Of a DNA stretch of 64,000 nucleotides, positions 28,409 through 36,690 are shown in pieces. Origin of the DNA: Desulforamulus putei DSM 12395. Lineage in GTDB: Bacteria > Bacillota > Desulfotomaculia > Desulfotomaculales > Desulfotomaculaceae. The stretch spans positions 1 to 64,000 of the forward strand of contig NZ_FQUY01000003.1 of the NCBI RefSeq assembly GCF_900129195.1, given 5' to 3'. The stretch's first letter is position 1. Each line of letters starts with the position of its first letter. The notes below the pieces were generated by a model, which was given only the letters and a program-made list of their open reading frames with translations, had not been told where the DNA came from and did no database searches. The translations under genes were made by a program, and so were the position numbers.

Positions 28409-30580
28409 ATGTCTTCACTGTTTGAACTGGAACAAAAGGTATTGCTTTATAATCCTTCGGCGGACATTGCTTTCCTCCGTAAGGCCTATAACTTTGCAGA
28501 GAATGCCCACAGGGGCCAGAAGCGCATCTCCGGAGAGGACTATATTGTTCACCCGCTGGCCATCTCCATCATTTTAGCGGAACTGCAGTTGGATGTGCAG
28601 ACGGTGGCCGCAGGGCTGCTGCACGATGTGGTGGAAGACACGGGCATTACCCTGACGGATATTGAAAACAACTTTGGCCCGGAAGTGGCCACCATGGTGG
28701 ACGGCGTCACCAAACTGGGCAAACTTCAGTATCAGACCAAAGAGGAGCGGCAGGCGGAAAACCTTCGTAAAATGTTCCTGGCCATGGCCAAAGATATCCG
28801 GGTTATTTTAATTAAACTGGCGGACCGGCTGCATAATTTACGCACGCTCCAGTTTCAGTCCGAGCGGAAGCAAAAGGAAGTGGCCGAAGAGACCCTGCAC
28901 TTTTTTGCCCCCATGGCCCACCGTTTGGGGATCTACAAGATTAAATGGGAACTGGAAGATTTATCCTTTCGCTATCTGGAACCGGAGCAATACCAGCGCA
29001 TGAAGGCGCAAATCGCCAAATCCAGGGCCAAGCGTGAGGAATACATTCAAGGGGTTATCAAAGAACTGGCGGAAAAGCTGGCCGCCGTCAACATAAAAGC
29101 AGAAATCCAGGGCAGGCCGAAAAACTTGTATTCCATTTACCAGAAAATGATAGAGCAGCAAAAGGAATTAAAAGATATTTTTGATGTACAGGCTGTGCGG
29201 GTGCTGGTAAATTCGGTGAAAGACTGTTATGGCGCCCTGGGCATCGCCCATACCCTTTGGAAACCCATTCCCGGCCGTTTCAAGGACTATATTGCCATGC
29301 CCAAGTCCAATATGTACCAGTCCCTGCATACCACGGTGATTGGGCCCAACGGTGAGCCGGTGGAAATACAAATCCGCACCTGGGAAATGCACAGGGTTGC
29401 AGAATACGGTATTGCAGCCCACTGGCGGTATAAAGAAGGCGCTCAGGGAGAAAAGGATTTTGATAAGAAACTGGCCTGGATTCGCCAGATGCTGGATGCC
29501 CAGCATGAGGCCCGGGATGCCAGGGAATTCATGGAAAACCTCAAAATCGATTTGTTCTCCCAGTCGGTATTTGTCTTTACTCCCAAGGGTGACGTCATGG
29601 AACTGCCCGCCGGCGCCGTACCCCTGGATTTTGCTTACCGCATTCATACCGATGTGGGACACCGGACAGTGGGGGCCAAGGTAAACGGGCGCATCGTGCC
29701 CCTGGATTATAAACTAAAAAACGGCGACATTGTAGAAATTATTACCTCCAAGGCCAGCAACGGTCCCAGCAGGGACTGGCTTAACATCGTCAAGACGTCC
29801 CAGGCCAAAAACCGTATTCGGCAGTGGTTTAAGAAAGAAAGGCGGGATGAAAACATCGCCCGGGGCCGGGATGCCCTGGAACGGGAAGCCCGCAAGCAGG
29901 GACTGGATCTGGAACTGGTACGGGGCGAAAAACTGCAGGAATACGCCAGGAGACTGGCCCAGTCATCGGTAGATGATTTATACGCAGCCATCGGGGATGG
30001 GCAGATGATGCCCAGTCAGATAGTAACCAGGATCCGGGAAGAGTACCGCACCGAAAAGGAACGCCGTCCGCTGGCCGAGGAAATGATGAAGAAGGCCGAG
30101 AGCAAGGCGGCGGAATGGGGTAAGCCCACCCAGGGCATTCGGGTAAAAGGGATTGACAATTTGTTGATCCGCCTGGCCCATTGCTGCAACCCGGTACCCG
30201 GCGACCCCATCGTTGGTTATATCACCCGGGGCAGAGGTGTTTCCATCCACCGGGCGGACTGTGCCAACTTACAGCCCATCCAAAGCAACGAGCCGGAAAG
30301 GATTGTTGAAGTGGCCTGGGATAAAGACTTCCAATCACCTTTTCATGTAAAACTGGAGATCACCGGTCTGGACCGGGCTGGTTTTCTCAACGAGATATTA
30401 AACGTGTTGCTTGACTTAAAAATCAATGCCAGCCGGGTGAATGCCCGCTCCCGCAAGGACCGTGTGGCAACCATTGAACTGGCCCTGCAGGTGCGCAACA
30501 CAGAGCAGTTGGAATATCTTGTTAATAAGATTAAGAAGGTTAAGGATACCTATGGGGTGCGGCGGGTGTCCACCGGGTAG
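28409..30580 (+). CDS. relA: (p)ppGpp synthetase/hydrolase, RelA/SpoT homologue
   Basis: A 723-residue long RSH enzyme that makes and degrades the stringent-response alarmone. The HD hydrolase domain has His72-Asp73 in HDVVED with DRLHNLRTL later; the synthetase domain spans about 230-345 (GRPKNLYSIYQKM, DYIAMPKSNMYQSLHT); then a TGS domain (VFVFTPKGDVMELP), a Cys-containing conserved region (LAHCCNPVPGD) and a C-terminal ACT domain. Both catalytic domains look intact, so it is bifunctional. GGAGGTG precedes the ATG. Confidence 0.96.
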   Translation: MSSLFELEQKVLLYNPSADIAFLRKAYNFAENAHRGQKRISGEDYIVHPLAISIILAELQLDVQTVAAGLLHDVVEDTGITLTDIENNFGPEVATMVDGVTKLGKLQYQTKEERQAENLRKMFLAMAKDIRVILIKLADRLHNLRTLQFQSERKQKEVAEETLHFFAPMAHRLGIYKIKWELEDLSFRYLEPEQYQRMKAQIAKSRAKREEYIQGVIKELAEKLAAVNIKAEIQGRPKNLYSIYQKMIEQQKELKDIFDVQAVRVLVNSVKDCYGALGIAHTLWKPIPGRFKDYIAMPKSNMYQSLHTTVIGPNGEPVEIQIRTWEMHRVAEYGIAAHWRYKEGAQGEKDFDKKLAWIRQMLDAQHEARDAREFMENLKIDLFSQSVFVFTPKGDVMELPAGAVPLDFAYRIHTDVGHRTVGAKVNGRIVPLDYKLKNGDIVEIITSKASNGPSRDWLNIVKTSQAKNRIRQWFKKERRDENIARGRDALEREARKQGLDLELVRGEKLQEYARRLAQSSVDDLYAAIGDGQMMPSQIVTRIREEYRTEKERRPLAEEMMKKAESKAAEWGKPTQGIRVKGIDNLLIRLAHCCNPVPGDPIVGYITRGRGVSIHRADCANLQPIQSNEPERIVEVAWDKDFQSPFHVKLEITGLDRAGFLNEILNVLLDLKINASRVNARSRKDRVATIELALQVRNTEQLEYLVNKIKKVKDTYGVRRVSTG

Positions 30581-30595
30581 GATCAGCCATGGACA

Positions 30596-30787
30596 TTGGC
30601 CGTTGGCCATTGGCCCTTAGCTGTTGGCCATTAGCCATTAGCCGTTGGCCATTGGCTTTTAGGAAGTGAAGAATCCACTGGGGTATACCATGAAAACCAT
30701 GTTTATGAAATTCAATCATTAAATAATATGTTTAACCTTTAGACCATAAATAGCCAAAAGCCAATGGCCAATGGCCAACGGCCAAAC
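30596..30787. repeat. TTGGCCATT array with inverted partner
   Basis: The left block (30596-30660) is made of TTGGCC(A/G)TTGG and TTAGCC units. The right block (30751-30787) is its reverse complement type (GCCAATGGCCAATGGCCAAC). Roughly 90 bases lie between, so the arms could fold into one long hairpin. The right block ends only a few bases before the dtd ribosome binding site. Confidence 0.75.
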
Positions 30788-30799
30788 GGAGGTGTAATC

Positions 30800-31249
30800 T
30801 TGCGAGCAGTGGTCCAGCGTGTACAAAGAGGATCCGTTACAGTCAACAACGAACTGGTCGGCGAAATCGGCCACGGTCTGGTGGTTTTGCTGGGGGTGGG
30901 ACAGGGAGATACCCCCGATGATGCCCGCTACCTGGCGGATAAAATCAGCCAACTGCGAATTTTTGATGACGATCAGGGGAAGTTAAACCTCTCCGTACAG
31001 GATGTGGGAGGCGGTGTACTGGCCATATCCCAGTTTACCCTTTACGGAGACTGCCGTAAGGGGCGGCGGCCCAGTTACTCCGAGGCGGCTCCCCCGGAAG
31101 TAGCCAGGGAACTTTACCAGGTCTTTGTGCAGAGACTGATATGTAACGGCCTGCCCACTGCCACCGGTGTCTTTCAGGAGCATATGGTGGTGGAAATTAT
31201 TAATGACGGTCCGGTTACACTATTGCTGGACAGCCGTAAAACTTTTTAA
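30800..31249 (+). CDS. dtd: D-aminoacyl-tRNA deacylase
   Basis: A 149-residue Dtd protein that hydrolyses D-amino acids (and glycine) wrongly attached to tRNA. Signatures are [15 protein letters not shown] at the N-terminus, SQFTLYGD, and the Gly-cisPro motif GPVT near the C-terminus. The TTG start at 30800 is preceded by CGGAGGTG; in-frame ATGs upstream fall within the repeat array and are not credible. Confidence 0.95.
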   Translation: MRAVVQRVQRGSVTVNNELVGEIGHGLVVLLGVGQGDTPDDARYLADKISQLRIFDDDQGKLNLSVQDVGGGVLAISQFTLYGDCRKGRRPSYSEAAPPEVARELYQVFVQRLICNGLPTATGVFQEHMVVEIINDGPVTLLLDSRKTF

Positions 31250-31272
31250 TAACATACTGGGGGATGGTTCCT

Positions 31273-31890
31273 TTGATCATTGAAACATTACCAGTGGGAA
31301 ATTTAGAGGTGAACTGTTATATCATCGGCTGCGAGGAAACAGGCCAGGCAGCCGTGGTGGACCCCGGTGACGAAGCCGGGCGCATTTTAGACAGGCTGGC
31401 CAAAGGGGGATTAAAGGTTGCTGCTGTTGTCCTGACCCACGGCCATGCCGATCACATCGGGGCGGTGGGGGAGCTAAAAAAGGCCACCGGCGCGCCGGTG
31501 ATGATTCATGCCCAGGACGGGGAAATGCTGACCAACCCCGCCCGCAACCTGTCTGCCTGGTTGGGGGAGCAACTGTCCTTTAAGCCCGCCGACAGGCTGC
31601 TGGAGGATGGAGATACCATTCAGGTGGGGACTGTCACCCTGGAGGTGATCCATACCCCCGGCCACACCCCGGGCGGCATCTGCCTGAGAGCCGGCAAAGA
31701 CCTGTTCACCGGTGACACGCTGTTTGCCCGATCCATCGGACGCAGCGATTTCCCCGGGGGCAGCCATACCACATTGATCAAGTCCATTAAAAGTAAACTG
31801 CTGGCGCTTCCGGAAGATACCAAGATTTATCCCGGACATGGCCCAACCTCCACCATCGGTGAAGAAAAAAGACATAACCCCTTTTTGTAA
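31273..31890 (+). CDS. glyoxalase-II-like metallo-beta-lactamase fold hydrolase
   Basis: A hydrolase of about 205 residues of the YqgX/GloB-like family. It has the zinc motif THGHADHIG, then HTPGHTPGG, FTGDTLF and YPGHGP, all ligand positions of the binuclear site. The substrate is probably a thioester but is not determined by sequence. TTG 31273 gives MIIETLPVGNLEVNCY and has GGGGGATGG at a good distance; the ATG at 31264 sits directly on that site. It follows dtd by 23 bases. Confidence 0.87.
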   Translation: MIIETLPVGNLEVNCYIIGCEETGQAAVVDPGDEAGRILDRLAKGGLKVAAVVLTHGHADHIGAVGELKKATGAPVMIHAQDGEMLTNPARNLSAWLGEQLSFKPADRLLEDGDTIQVGTVTLEVIHTPGHTPGGICLRAGKDLFTGDTLFARSIGRSDFPGGSHTTLIKSIKSKLLALPEDTKIYPGHGPTSTIGEEKRHNPFL

Positions 31891-31896
31891 AAAATC

Positions 31897-31924
31897 AACG
31901 CCACGGAAAACTGTGGCGTTTTTT
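31897..31924 (+). terminator. intrinsic terminator
   Basis: AACGCCAC (31897-31904), eight-base loop, GTGGCGTT (31913-31920), then TTTT. Confidence 0.85.
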
Positions 31925-31937
31925 AGGAGGCTGAAAC

Positions 31938-32138
31938 ATGCTGAGCAGGCCCAAAACAAGTGCCGATGTCGAACTGATTATTGATTTATACGAAAGAGAT
32001 AAGGCTGCTTTAACAGCCATGTTGGTGAACATAAGGGAGATTATTTTAATGAACCAGCCCGACGACAGGGCCATCGTAGAGAAAATAAAGGAATATCTGA
32101 AGGAACAGGGGATAGAGACCGAACCACCAACAAAATAG
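31938..32138 (+). CDS. small hypothetical protein
   Basis: A 66-residue acidic, probably all-helical protein (VELIIDLYERDKAALTAML, then VEKIKEYLKEQG). Not recognised. A TAGGAGG site precedes the ATG by a normal distance and a strong hairpin terminator follows, which supports it being a real gene. No membrane segment or cysteine. Confidence 0.6.
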   Translation: MLSRPKTSADVELIIDLYERDKAALTAMLVNIREIILMNQPDDRAIVEKIKEYLKEQGIETEPPTK

Positions 32139-32149
32139 AAATCCTACCA

Positions 32150-32194
32150 AAGGAAATCCTGCAGTAATCCTACTTACAGGATTTCCTTATTTTT
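32150..32194 (+). terminator. strong bidirectional-type terminator
   Basis: AAGGAAATCCTG (32150-32161) pairs perfectly with CAGGATTTCCTT (32177-32188), followed by ATTTTT. It separates the plus-strand genes from the convergent CoA-transferase operon. Confidence 0.85.
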
Positions 32195-32197
32195 ACA

Positions 32198-32992
32198 CTA
32201 TCCCTTCCTCCCGATGAAATAGCCCCGGGGGTCGATTTCTTCCCGGATCAAACGCAGTTCTTCCTGTGTAGGGGGTTCATACGGGTATACGTTATCATCC
32301 ACCAGCAGTTCAAAGCCCGTATGTTCCTGCACGCTTGCCACCGTTTCCCCCGGCATGGTGGCCAGGAGCTTCATGCGACGGGTAGCTTCGTCAAATCCCA
32401 GGATGGCCCGGCTGGTGATCACCCGGTAGGGACCCTGCCCCAACAGGCCGGCCCTTTGACGGGCGTCCGGACTGCCGTCCAGGTATCCCGGGCTGGTTCG
32501 ATAGCTCAGCCTTTCTTTGAATCTTCTTTTTTCGTGGGACATGATAACGATGGTACGCTCACAGGAGGCCGCCATATCGCTGGCGCCGCCGCTGCCGGGC
32601 AGCCGGAGTTGAGGTCTCCGGTATGCTTCCGGGAATTGCCCGATCATGGTGGAGTTCAGGTTGCCATACATGTCAATTTCGGCTCCGCCAATGAAGCCAA
32701 AATCACAGAAACCTCTCTGGGCCAGTTCAAAGGCGGCATTCAAGCCCTGCAGGTACATGGCTTTGCTGGTGGTGCGGGAACAACCAACCGATAAGGGCAA
32801 TCCCCGGTTTAAGGTGGGACCGACGGCTCCCGCTTCAAAAACAGGAATGATTCCCGGAGCGTGGGTGAGCTGGGCCAGGGTGATGGCCACCATGGGCAAA
32901 CCTGTGCCGGCAAATACCACCTTGTTATTTTCCAGAACCCTGGCACCTGCAACAACGATCATTTCCTGGGGTGAAAAATTGTAATTCGGCAT
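32198..32992 (-). CDS. CoA-transferase subunit B (glutaconate/3-oxoacid type)
   Basis: A 264-residue subunit of a family I CoA-transferase, close in type to GctB. Segments seen are VVAGARVLENNKVVFAGTGL near the N-terminus, the nucleotide-loop type LPGSGGASDMAAS near 133, and FGFIGGAEIDMYGN. It pairs with the subunit A gene 35 bases upstream and has GGGAGGT before the ATG. It would move CoA between carboxylic acids; the actual acid cannot be told from sequence. Confidence 0.87.
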   Translation of the reverse strand: MPNYNFSPQEMIVVAGARVLENNKVVFAGTGLPMVAITLAQLTHAPGIIPVFEAGAVGPTLNRGLPLSVGCSRTTSKAMYLQGLNAAFELAQRGFCDFGFIGGAEIDMYGNLNSTMIGQFPEAYRRPQLRLPGSGGASDMAASCERTIVIMSHEKRRFKERLSYRTSPGYLDGSPDARQRAGLLGQGPYRVITSRAILGFDEATRRMKLLATMPGETVASVQEHTGFELLVDDNVYPYEPPTQEELRLIREEIDPRGYFIGRKG

Positions 32993-33027
32993 GATTTACC
33001 TCCCAATGGAGTTTCACCTAAATCTTT

Positions 33028-34032
33028 TTAATTTTGGCTGCGCATAAGTTGAAATTCCCGCAGCTCAATTTGTTGGATATGTTTTAATTGACGATAGGGA
33101 ATTTGTTCAATAAACCCGTCTGTATCCCGAACGCCCCAGATATATCGATTGTAATAGCTCCTCAAAGAATCTTTATGGCCTTTACGAAATGCTTCTCCCG
33201 CGGAACGAAATTCCCGTATATGTATTTCGTCAAAATAATACCAACTGTGGCAATTGCCCGGGTAGGCTCCAAAGGGGACCTCCACCACTGCGTCAACAGC
33301 AAAAAACGGGATATTGATGCGGTTAGGGTCTCGCACCATTTCTTCATGGTCGATGATTCGCTCACAGGTCACGATGGTATAACCGGCGGCCATTGAGATT
33401 TCAGGGCAGGTAAACAACGGTCCCTCAATTCTGCAGTTGCCGTACATATCCGCTTCCTGGACATGGATCAGGGCGACATTAGGATGGCAGGCGGGCACCA
33501 GGACCACGGGAGTTCCGGTGAAAGGACAGTCCATCAATTTGGCCCGGTTTGCTTTCATGACGTCACTGCCCAGGGGACTGCGGCAGGGCATAAAGGGAAG
33601 CCCCATGGCTGCCGCCTTGAACCTGGCCGACATGTTAAAGTTGCTCCAGTCCTCCAACTCCACCTTGCCGTTTTCCGCCAGGTACCGCAGCATGGGGGAA
33701 ATGCCAAACAACTCGATGCCCCAGTAGGCAAATTCCAGGCGTTTAATAGTACAACTGCTTTCTTCCAATGCCATTGCTCCTGCCAAGTACTCAACGGCCA
33801 GGCCGGCGGAGTGGAAGGAGAGGGTTAAGTCTTTTTTAGCCTGCCGAATGATTTCGTGGACTGCGGCAACCGGCTGCCGGCTGTTGACAAAACCGGCAAT
33901 CCCGATGTTGTCCCCGTCCCTTACAAAGGTTGCAACGGCCCTGGCCAGGTCCATGCGTTTGTCCCGTTTCGATTTATCCTTGTTCACCAGCAGCTTTCTG
34001 GCTTCATCAGGTGATAATCCTGTCCAATCCAT
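33028..34032 (-). CDS. CoA-transferase subunit A (glutaconate/3-oxoacid type)
   Basis: A 334-residue subunit. After an N-terminal helical stretch it shows FVRDGDNIGIAGFVNSRQP (the CoA-binding GxGG-like region replaced by GIAGF), VPACHPNVALIHVQEADMYG and a long C-terminal part resembling GctA. GGAGGAA precedes the ATG. It forms an operon with subunit B. No dehydrogenase, decarboxylase or dehydratase of glutamate fermentation is adjacent, so pathway assignment stays open. Confidence 0.85.
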   Translation of the reverse strand: MDWTGLSPDEARKLLVNKDKSKRDKRMDLARAVATFVRDGDNIGIAGFVNSRQPVAAVHEIIRQAKKDLTLSFHSAGLAVEYLAGAMALEESSCTIKRLEFAYWGIELFGISPMLRYLAENGKVELEDWSNFNMSARFKAAAMGLPFMPCRSPLGSDVMKANRAKLMDCPFTGTPVVLVPACHPNVALIHVQEADMYGNCRIEGPLFTCPEISMAAGYTIVTCERIIDHEEMVRDPNRINIPFFAVDAVVEVPFGAYPGNCHSWYYFDEIHIREFRSAGEAFRKGHKDSLRSYYNRYIWGVRDTDGFIEQIPYRQLKHIQQIELREFQLMRSQN

Positions 34033-34123
34033 AAATTCCTCCGATAAGTGTCGGTATTTTAGAAACGATTATAGCATAAATATTCGTTAACTGTTTTAAA
34101 TATTTGATATGTTTTTCTCAAAC

Positions 34124-34150
34124 AAAAAAGAGAGGGTGCCTCTCTTTTTT
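34124..34150 (-). terminator. terminator of the phosphodiesterase gene
   Basis: AAAAAAGAGAGG (34124-34135), short loop, CCTCTCTTTTTT (34139-34150). It works in either direction; the nearest gene end is the minus-strand phosphodiesterase at 34181. Confidence 0.8.
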
Positions 34151-34180
34151 CGTTGGCGGGGTACCATTTCTGTTTTTTGC

Positions 34181-34726
34181 CTAAGCCAGAGGAAGCTCCT
34201 TGACAACCTGACCGTTGTCTAAATTGGTTAGCCGGATGGATAGATCGTCGATGACTGCTGCCGAATGAATACCGTCCTTGGGCAGAGCGGTACTGCCGGG
34301 GTTTAAGACAATTAAATCATCGTCCTTATAGAGCTCTTTGACATGGGTATGGCCATAAATAAAAAGATCCACCTTAAAATCCCTGGCCATTTGTATGTAC
34401 TGGTGTTTTTCCCGGGTATATCCGTGGACGGCCAGGATTTTAAGCTTACCAAGTTGTAAAAGAACATAAGGACTTTGCAAGGGGTGTTTGATCACCATTT
34501 GATCCACATCGGCATCGCAATTTCCCCTGACAAAAATGAGGTTATTCATGGAATTGATTTTTTCAGCCAACTCCTTGGGAGAGTAACCTTCCGGAAGGGG
34601 ATTCCTCGGCCCGTGATATAAAACATCGCCCCCGTGAATAATAAAATCAGCATTTCCTATTACTTCAAGGGCCTTTTCAAAATGCAGCAAGCTTCCATGG
34701 GTATCGCTGATGACGCCAATTCTCAC
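34181..34726 (-). CDS. YfcE/MJ0936-family metallophosphoesterase
   Basis: A 181-residue calcineurin-like phosphodiesterase. Metal-binding motifs are SDTHGS (7-12), GGDVLYHGP, VRGNCD and YGHTH. Family members hydrolyse phosphodiesters such as bis-pNPP in vitro; the natural substrate is unsettled. The GTG start follows GGGAGTGA. It is a single gene with its own terminator and a candidate promoter at 34963-34932. Confidence 0.9.
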   Translation of the reverse strand: MRIGVISDTHGSLLHFEKALEVIGNADFIIHGGDVLYHGPRNPLPEGYSPKELAEKINSMNNLIFVRGNCDADVDQMVIKHPLQSPYVLLQLGKLKILAVHGYTREKHQYIQMARDFKVDLFIYGHTHVKELYKDDDLIVLNPGSTALPKDGIHSAAVIDDLSIRLTNLDNGQVVKELPLA

Positions 34727-34931
34727 AGTAAAATCACTCCCGGTTGACCTTTATTTATAATAAGTCCCTAAATGGCTAATTCTATTATGGGTGAAATAAT
34801 CCTTTCTTAAAATAAATAGTTAAAACTGTGCCAAAATAATCTCTAATCTATAAATACAAAAATTAAAACATCTGTATTTAATTTGGAAATAATCTCAGTG
34901 CTGTCGGCGCTGAGACCTTGAACGAACGGGG

Positions 34932-34963
34932 ATAATAGAAACACCCACCCCCGGGTTTGTCAA
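34932..34963 (-). promoter_or_regulatory. candidate minus-strand promoter with G-rich spacer
   Basis: On the minus strand TTGACA (34963-34958) is followed 17 bases later by TTCTAT or 20 bases later by TATTAT, with GGGGGTGGGTG in the spacer. A small hairpin (CTCAGCGC, TGTCG-type loop, GCACTGAG) lies just downstream at about 34900-34921. It would drive the phosphodiesterase gene. Confidence 0.45.
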
Positions 34964-34982
34964 CACTCTGGCTTGCGCAAGA

Positions 34983-35013
34983 AAACCCCAGGAAAAGTCC
35001 TGAGGTTTTATCA
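34983..35013 (-). terminator. terminator of the 49-residue ORF
   Basis: AAAACC(C)CAGGA and TCCTG(A)GGTTTT pair around a 4-base loop AAAG. It lies seven bases beyond the stop of the minus-strand ORF at 35020. Confidence 0.75.
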
Positions 35014-35019
35014 AAAGCA

Positions 35020-35169
35020 TCAATGTGTTTCATCATAGGATAACATAGTTACCCGGGTAAACTCACCCCGTTTGATTTCTTCAGGGGTTGCGTCCTGTTC
35101 TAGAAAATCATACATGCCGGGGGCTACGACAGGGCTCTTGTTCTCGGTTTTTTTCTTGTTGCGAGGCAT
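35020..35169 (-). CDS. 49-residue hypothetical protein
   Basis: A short gene with ATG at 35169, a site AAAGGATG upstream, a TGA at 35020 and a terminator directly after. The protein has a Lys-rich start (MPRNKKKTEN) and an acidic end (DATPEEIKRGEFTRVTMLSY). Not recognised; the size and context (next to a spore-germination-like secreted protein) would fit a small sporulation protein, but that is a guess. Confidence 0.55.
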   Translation of the reverse strand: MPRNKKKTENKSPVVAPGMYDFLEQDATPEEIKRGEFTRVTMLSYDETH

Positions 35170-35236
35170 GGTATCATCCTTTCCGTAAGGGAGTTAAGAT
35201 TATCTTTTCCCTGACCGGCATCCGTTATGTTGATAC

Positions 35237-35263
35237 AGCCCACCGGTTTTCCAGGTGGGCTGT
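35237..35263 (-). terminator. hairpin after the GH18-like gene
   Basis: CAGCCCACC and GGTGGGCTG form a 9-bp stem around a 9-base loop, about 20 bases beyond the stop. The following T tract is poor on both strands, so termination is uncertain. Confidence 0.5.
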
Positions 35264-35281
35264 AATCTTTAGAGGACATGC

Positions 35282-36547
35282 TCAGGTTTTCTGTTTTCGC
35301 GTAACAACACAAGTTCTCAGAGAGGTCCACATTTCTTCAGATACCAGTCCCAGCCGCCAGAGGGAAATCCCTTTTAGTTGATACCGCTTGGCAATGCCTA
35401 CTTTGGTTACCAGGCTTTCCGGTGTTTCGCTGGGAACGGAGATACCCAGGATTAATTTTTCCGGCGGCATCATCTGGCTGGCCCACTTGACGGCCTGGGT
35501 GACCAGATCCACCGGCTCGGGCTTTACCCCGTAATCATGGGCCATGATAATAATTTCGTCGGCCATTTGCCCCAACTTTTTATAATCATAACCCTGATAA
35601 GCACTGTTAGGTGCGTGCAGGGTCAGGGTTAACGGGAGGTTTGCCGCCTTGAGTGGTTGAGATAACAGGTTGACAAAGTTGCTGAAGCTGTCTCTTACCC
35701 GGGTTAAACCTTCGCCCTTGTCCTGCCGGCCCAATCCTTCAAAGTCCAGATGAACCCCTTGGTAGTTTTTAGCTTCCTCTATGATGGCTGCTACAGCCTT
35801 CCTCATGGCGATCTCGTTAGCCAACAAGTTAGTAAGAGAACCGTCTCCATCGGTCATGTGAAGCACCATTTGGGTTTTCAAACCAAATTCTTCAGCCTTG
35901 TCCAAAACCTTTTCATAATCATCCGGCCTCTGCCAGCCGGTGCTACTCTTGGTGAGCAGATTGCCTTGCCGGTCCAAACTGTACCAACCCAGGGCCACGG
36001 TATTCACTACATCAGTATTGCCCACACCTGCGTCAGGAAAGGGTTTGCCAAAAAGATTGGTCCAACTGCTGGTCTGCCGATCCCCCAGGGCATAAAACCC
36101 GATGACAGTCATCTCCCGGGGTGGGGAAAGGATCTTTATTTTATTTTCAGCCGGGCTCCAGGCCACTTGACAGGCAAAGGCCTCACTGAAGAACCTCAAG
36201 GGAATTAAGGTTTTCCCTTTCAACACCCTGGGCGGCATATCCAATGGTATTGCCATACCGTTCCGCAAGGCTGTTTTGCTGCCTATTTGAAGGGTAATGG
36301 TGTTTTTACCGTCTGCCCCCACGATGGTCCGGGTTTTCTGATCCCAGGTGACTTGTACATTTAAGGCTTCTGCCAGGGCACGGAAAGGAACCAGAGTACG
36401 GTTGTTGTCGATGACCGGATTTACATCAAAGGCCACCGGCAAGCCATCTATGGAAACCGTAATCTCACCACCGGACTGGGCCATAGCCGGCAGGGCGCTT
36501 GTGAATAGCATCAGAAAAACCGCCGTTAACCATATCAAAGGTTTCAT
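35282..36547 (-). CDS. secreted copper-amine-oxidase-N domain protein with GH18-like domain
   Basis: A 421-residue exported protein. A signal peptide (1-23, cleavage near AMAQS) is followed by a copper amine oxidase N-terminal (stalk) domain at about 28-140 with VDNNRTLVPFRALAEAL-like repeats (VIDNNRTLVPFRALAEAL and KGKTLIPLRFFSEAF). The C-terminal part is a glycoside hydrolase 18-like barrel with the catalytic-type segment GVHLDFEG. Similar architecture occurs in spore cortex/germination glucosaminidases (YaaH relatives) and wall-associated proteins of Clostridia. The substrate is presumably peptidoglycan or chitin-like. Confidence 0.85.
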   Translation of the reverse strand: MKPLIWLTAVFLMLFTSALPAMAQSGGEITVSIDGLPVAFDVNPVIDNNRTLVPFRALAEALNVQVTWDQKTRTIVGADGKNTITLQIGSKTALRNGMAIPLDMPPRVLKGKTLIPLRFFSEAFACQVAWSPAENKIKILSPPREMTVIGFYALGDRQTSSWTNLFGKPFPDAGVGNTDVVNTVALGWYSLDRQGNLLTKSSTGWQRPDDYEKVLDKAEEFGLKTQMVLHMTDGDGSLTNLLANEIAMRKAVAAIIEEAKNYQGVHLDFEGLGRQDKGEGLTRVRDSFSNFVNLLSQPLKAANLPLTLTLHAPNSAYQGYDYKKLGQMADEIIIMAHDYGVKPEPVDLVTQAVKWASQMMPPEKLILGISVPSETPESLVTKVGIAKRYQLKGISLWRLGLVSEEMWTSLRTCVVTRKQKT

Positions 36548-36690
36548 TTCTCAGCCCCCGTCAATATTGTAGTTACCAGCAAATCAGTTGTTTGCATACC
36601 AAAAATATCAAAAAAAATCCTGGTCTTTAAATTTCAATAATACCAGGTATTGTTTAAAAAGGTATTAAAAAATGATTACAAAAATTTTTA

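Noticed and set aside
30764-30799. ATG start of dtd within the GGCCAA array
   Set aside because: No binding site precedes it and the encoded residues are repeat-derived; the TTG at 30800 follows CGGAGGTG.
34890-35015. Possible second 6S RNA (ACACCCACC with hairpins and terminator)
   Set aside because: It lacks a closing stem and reads better as a minus-strand promoter plus a terminator belonging to the 49-residue ORF.
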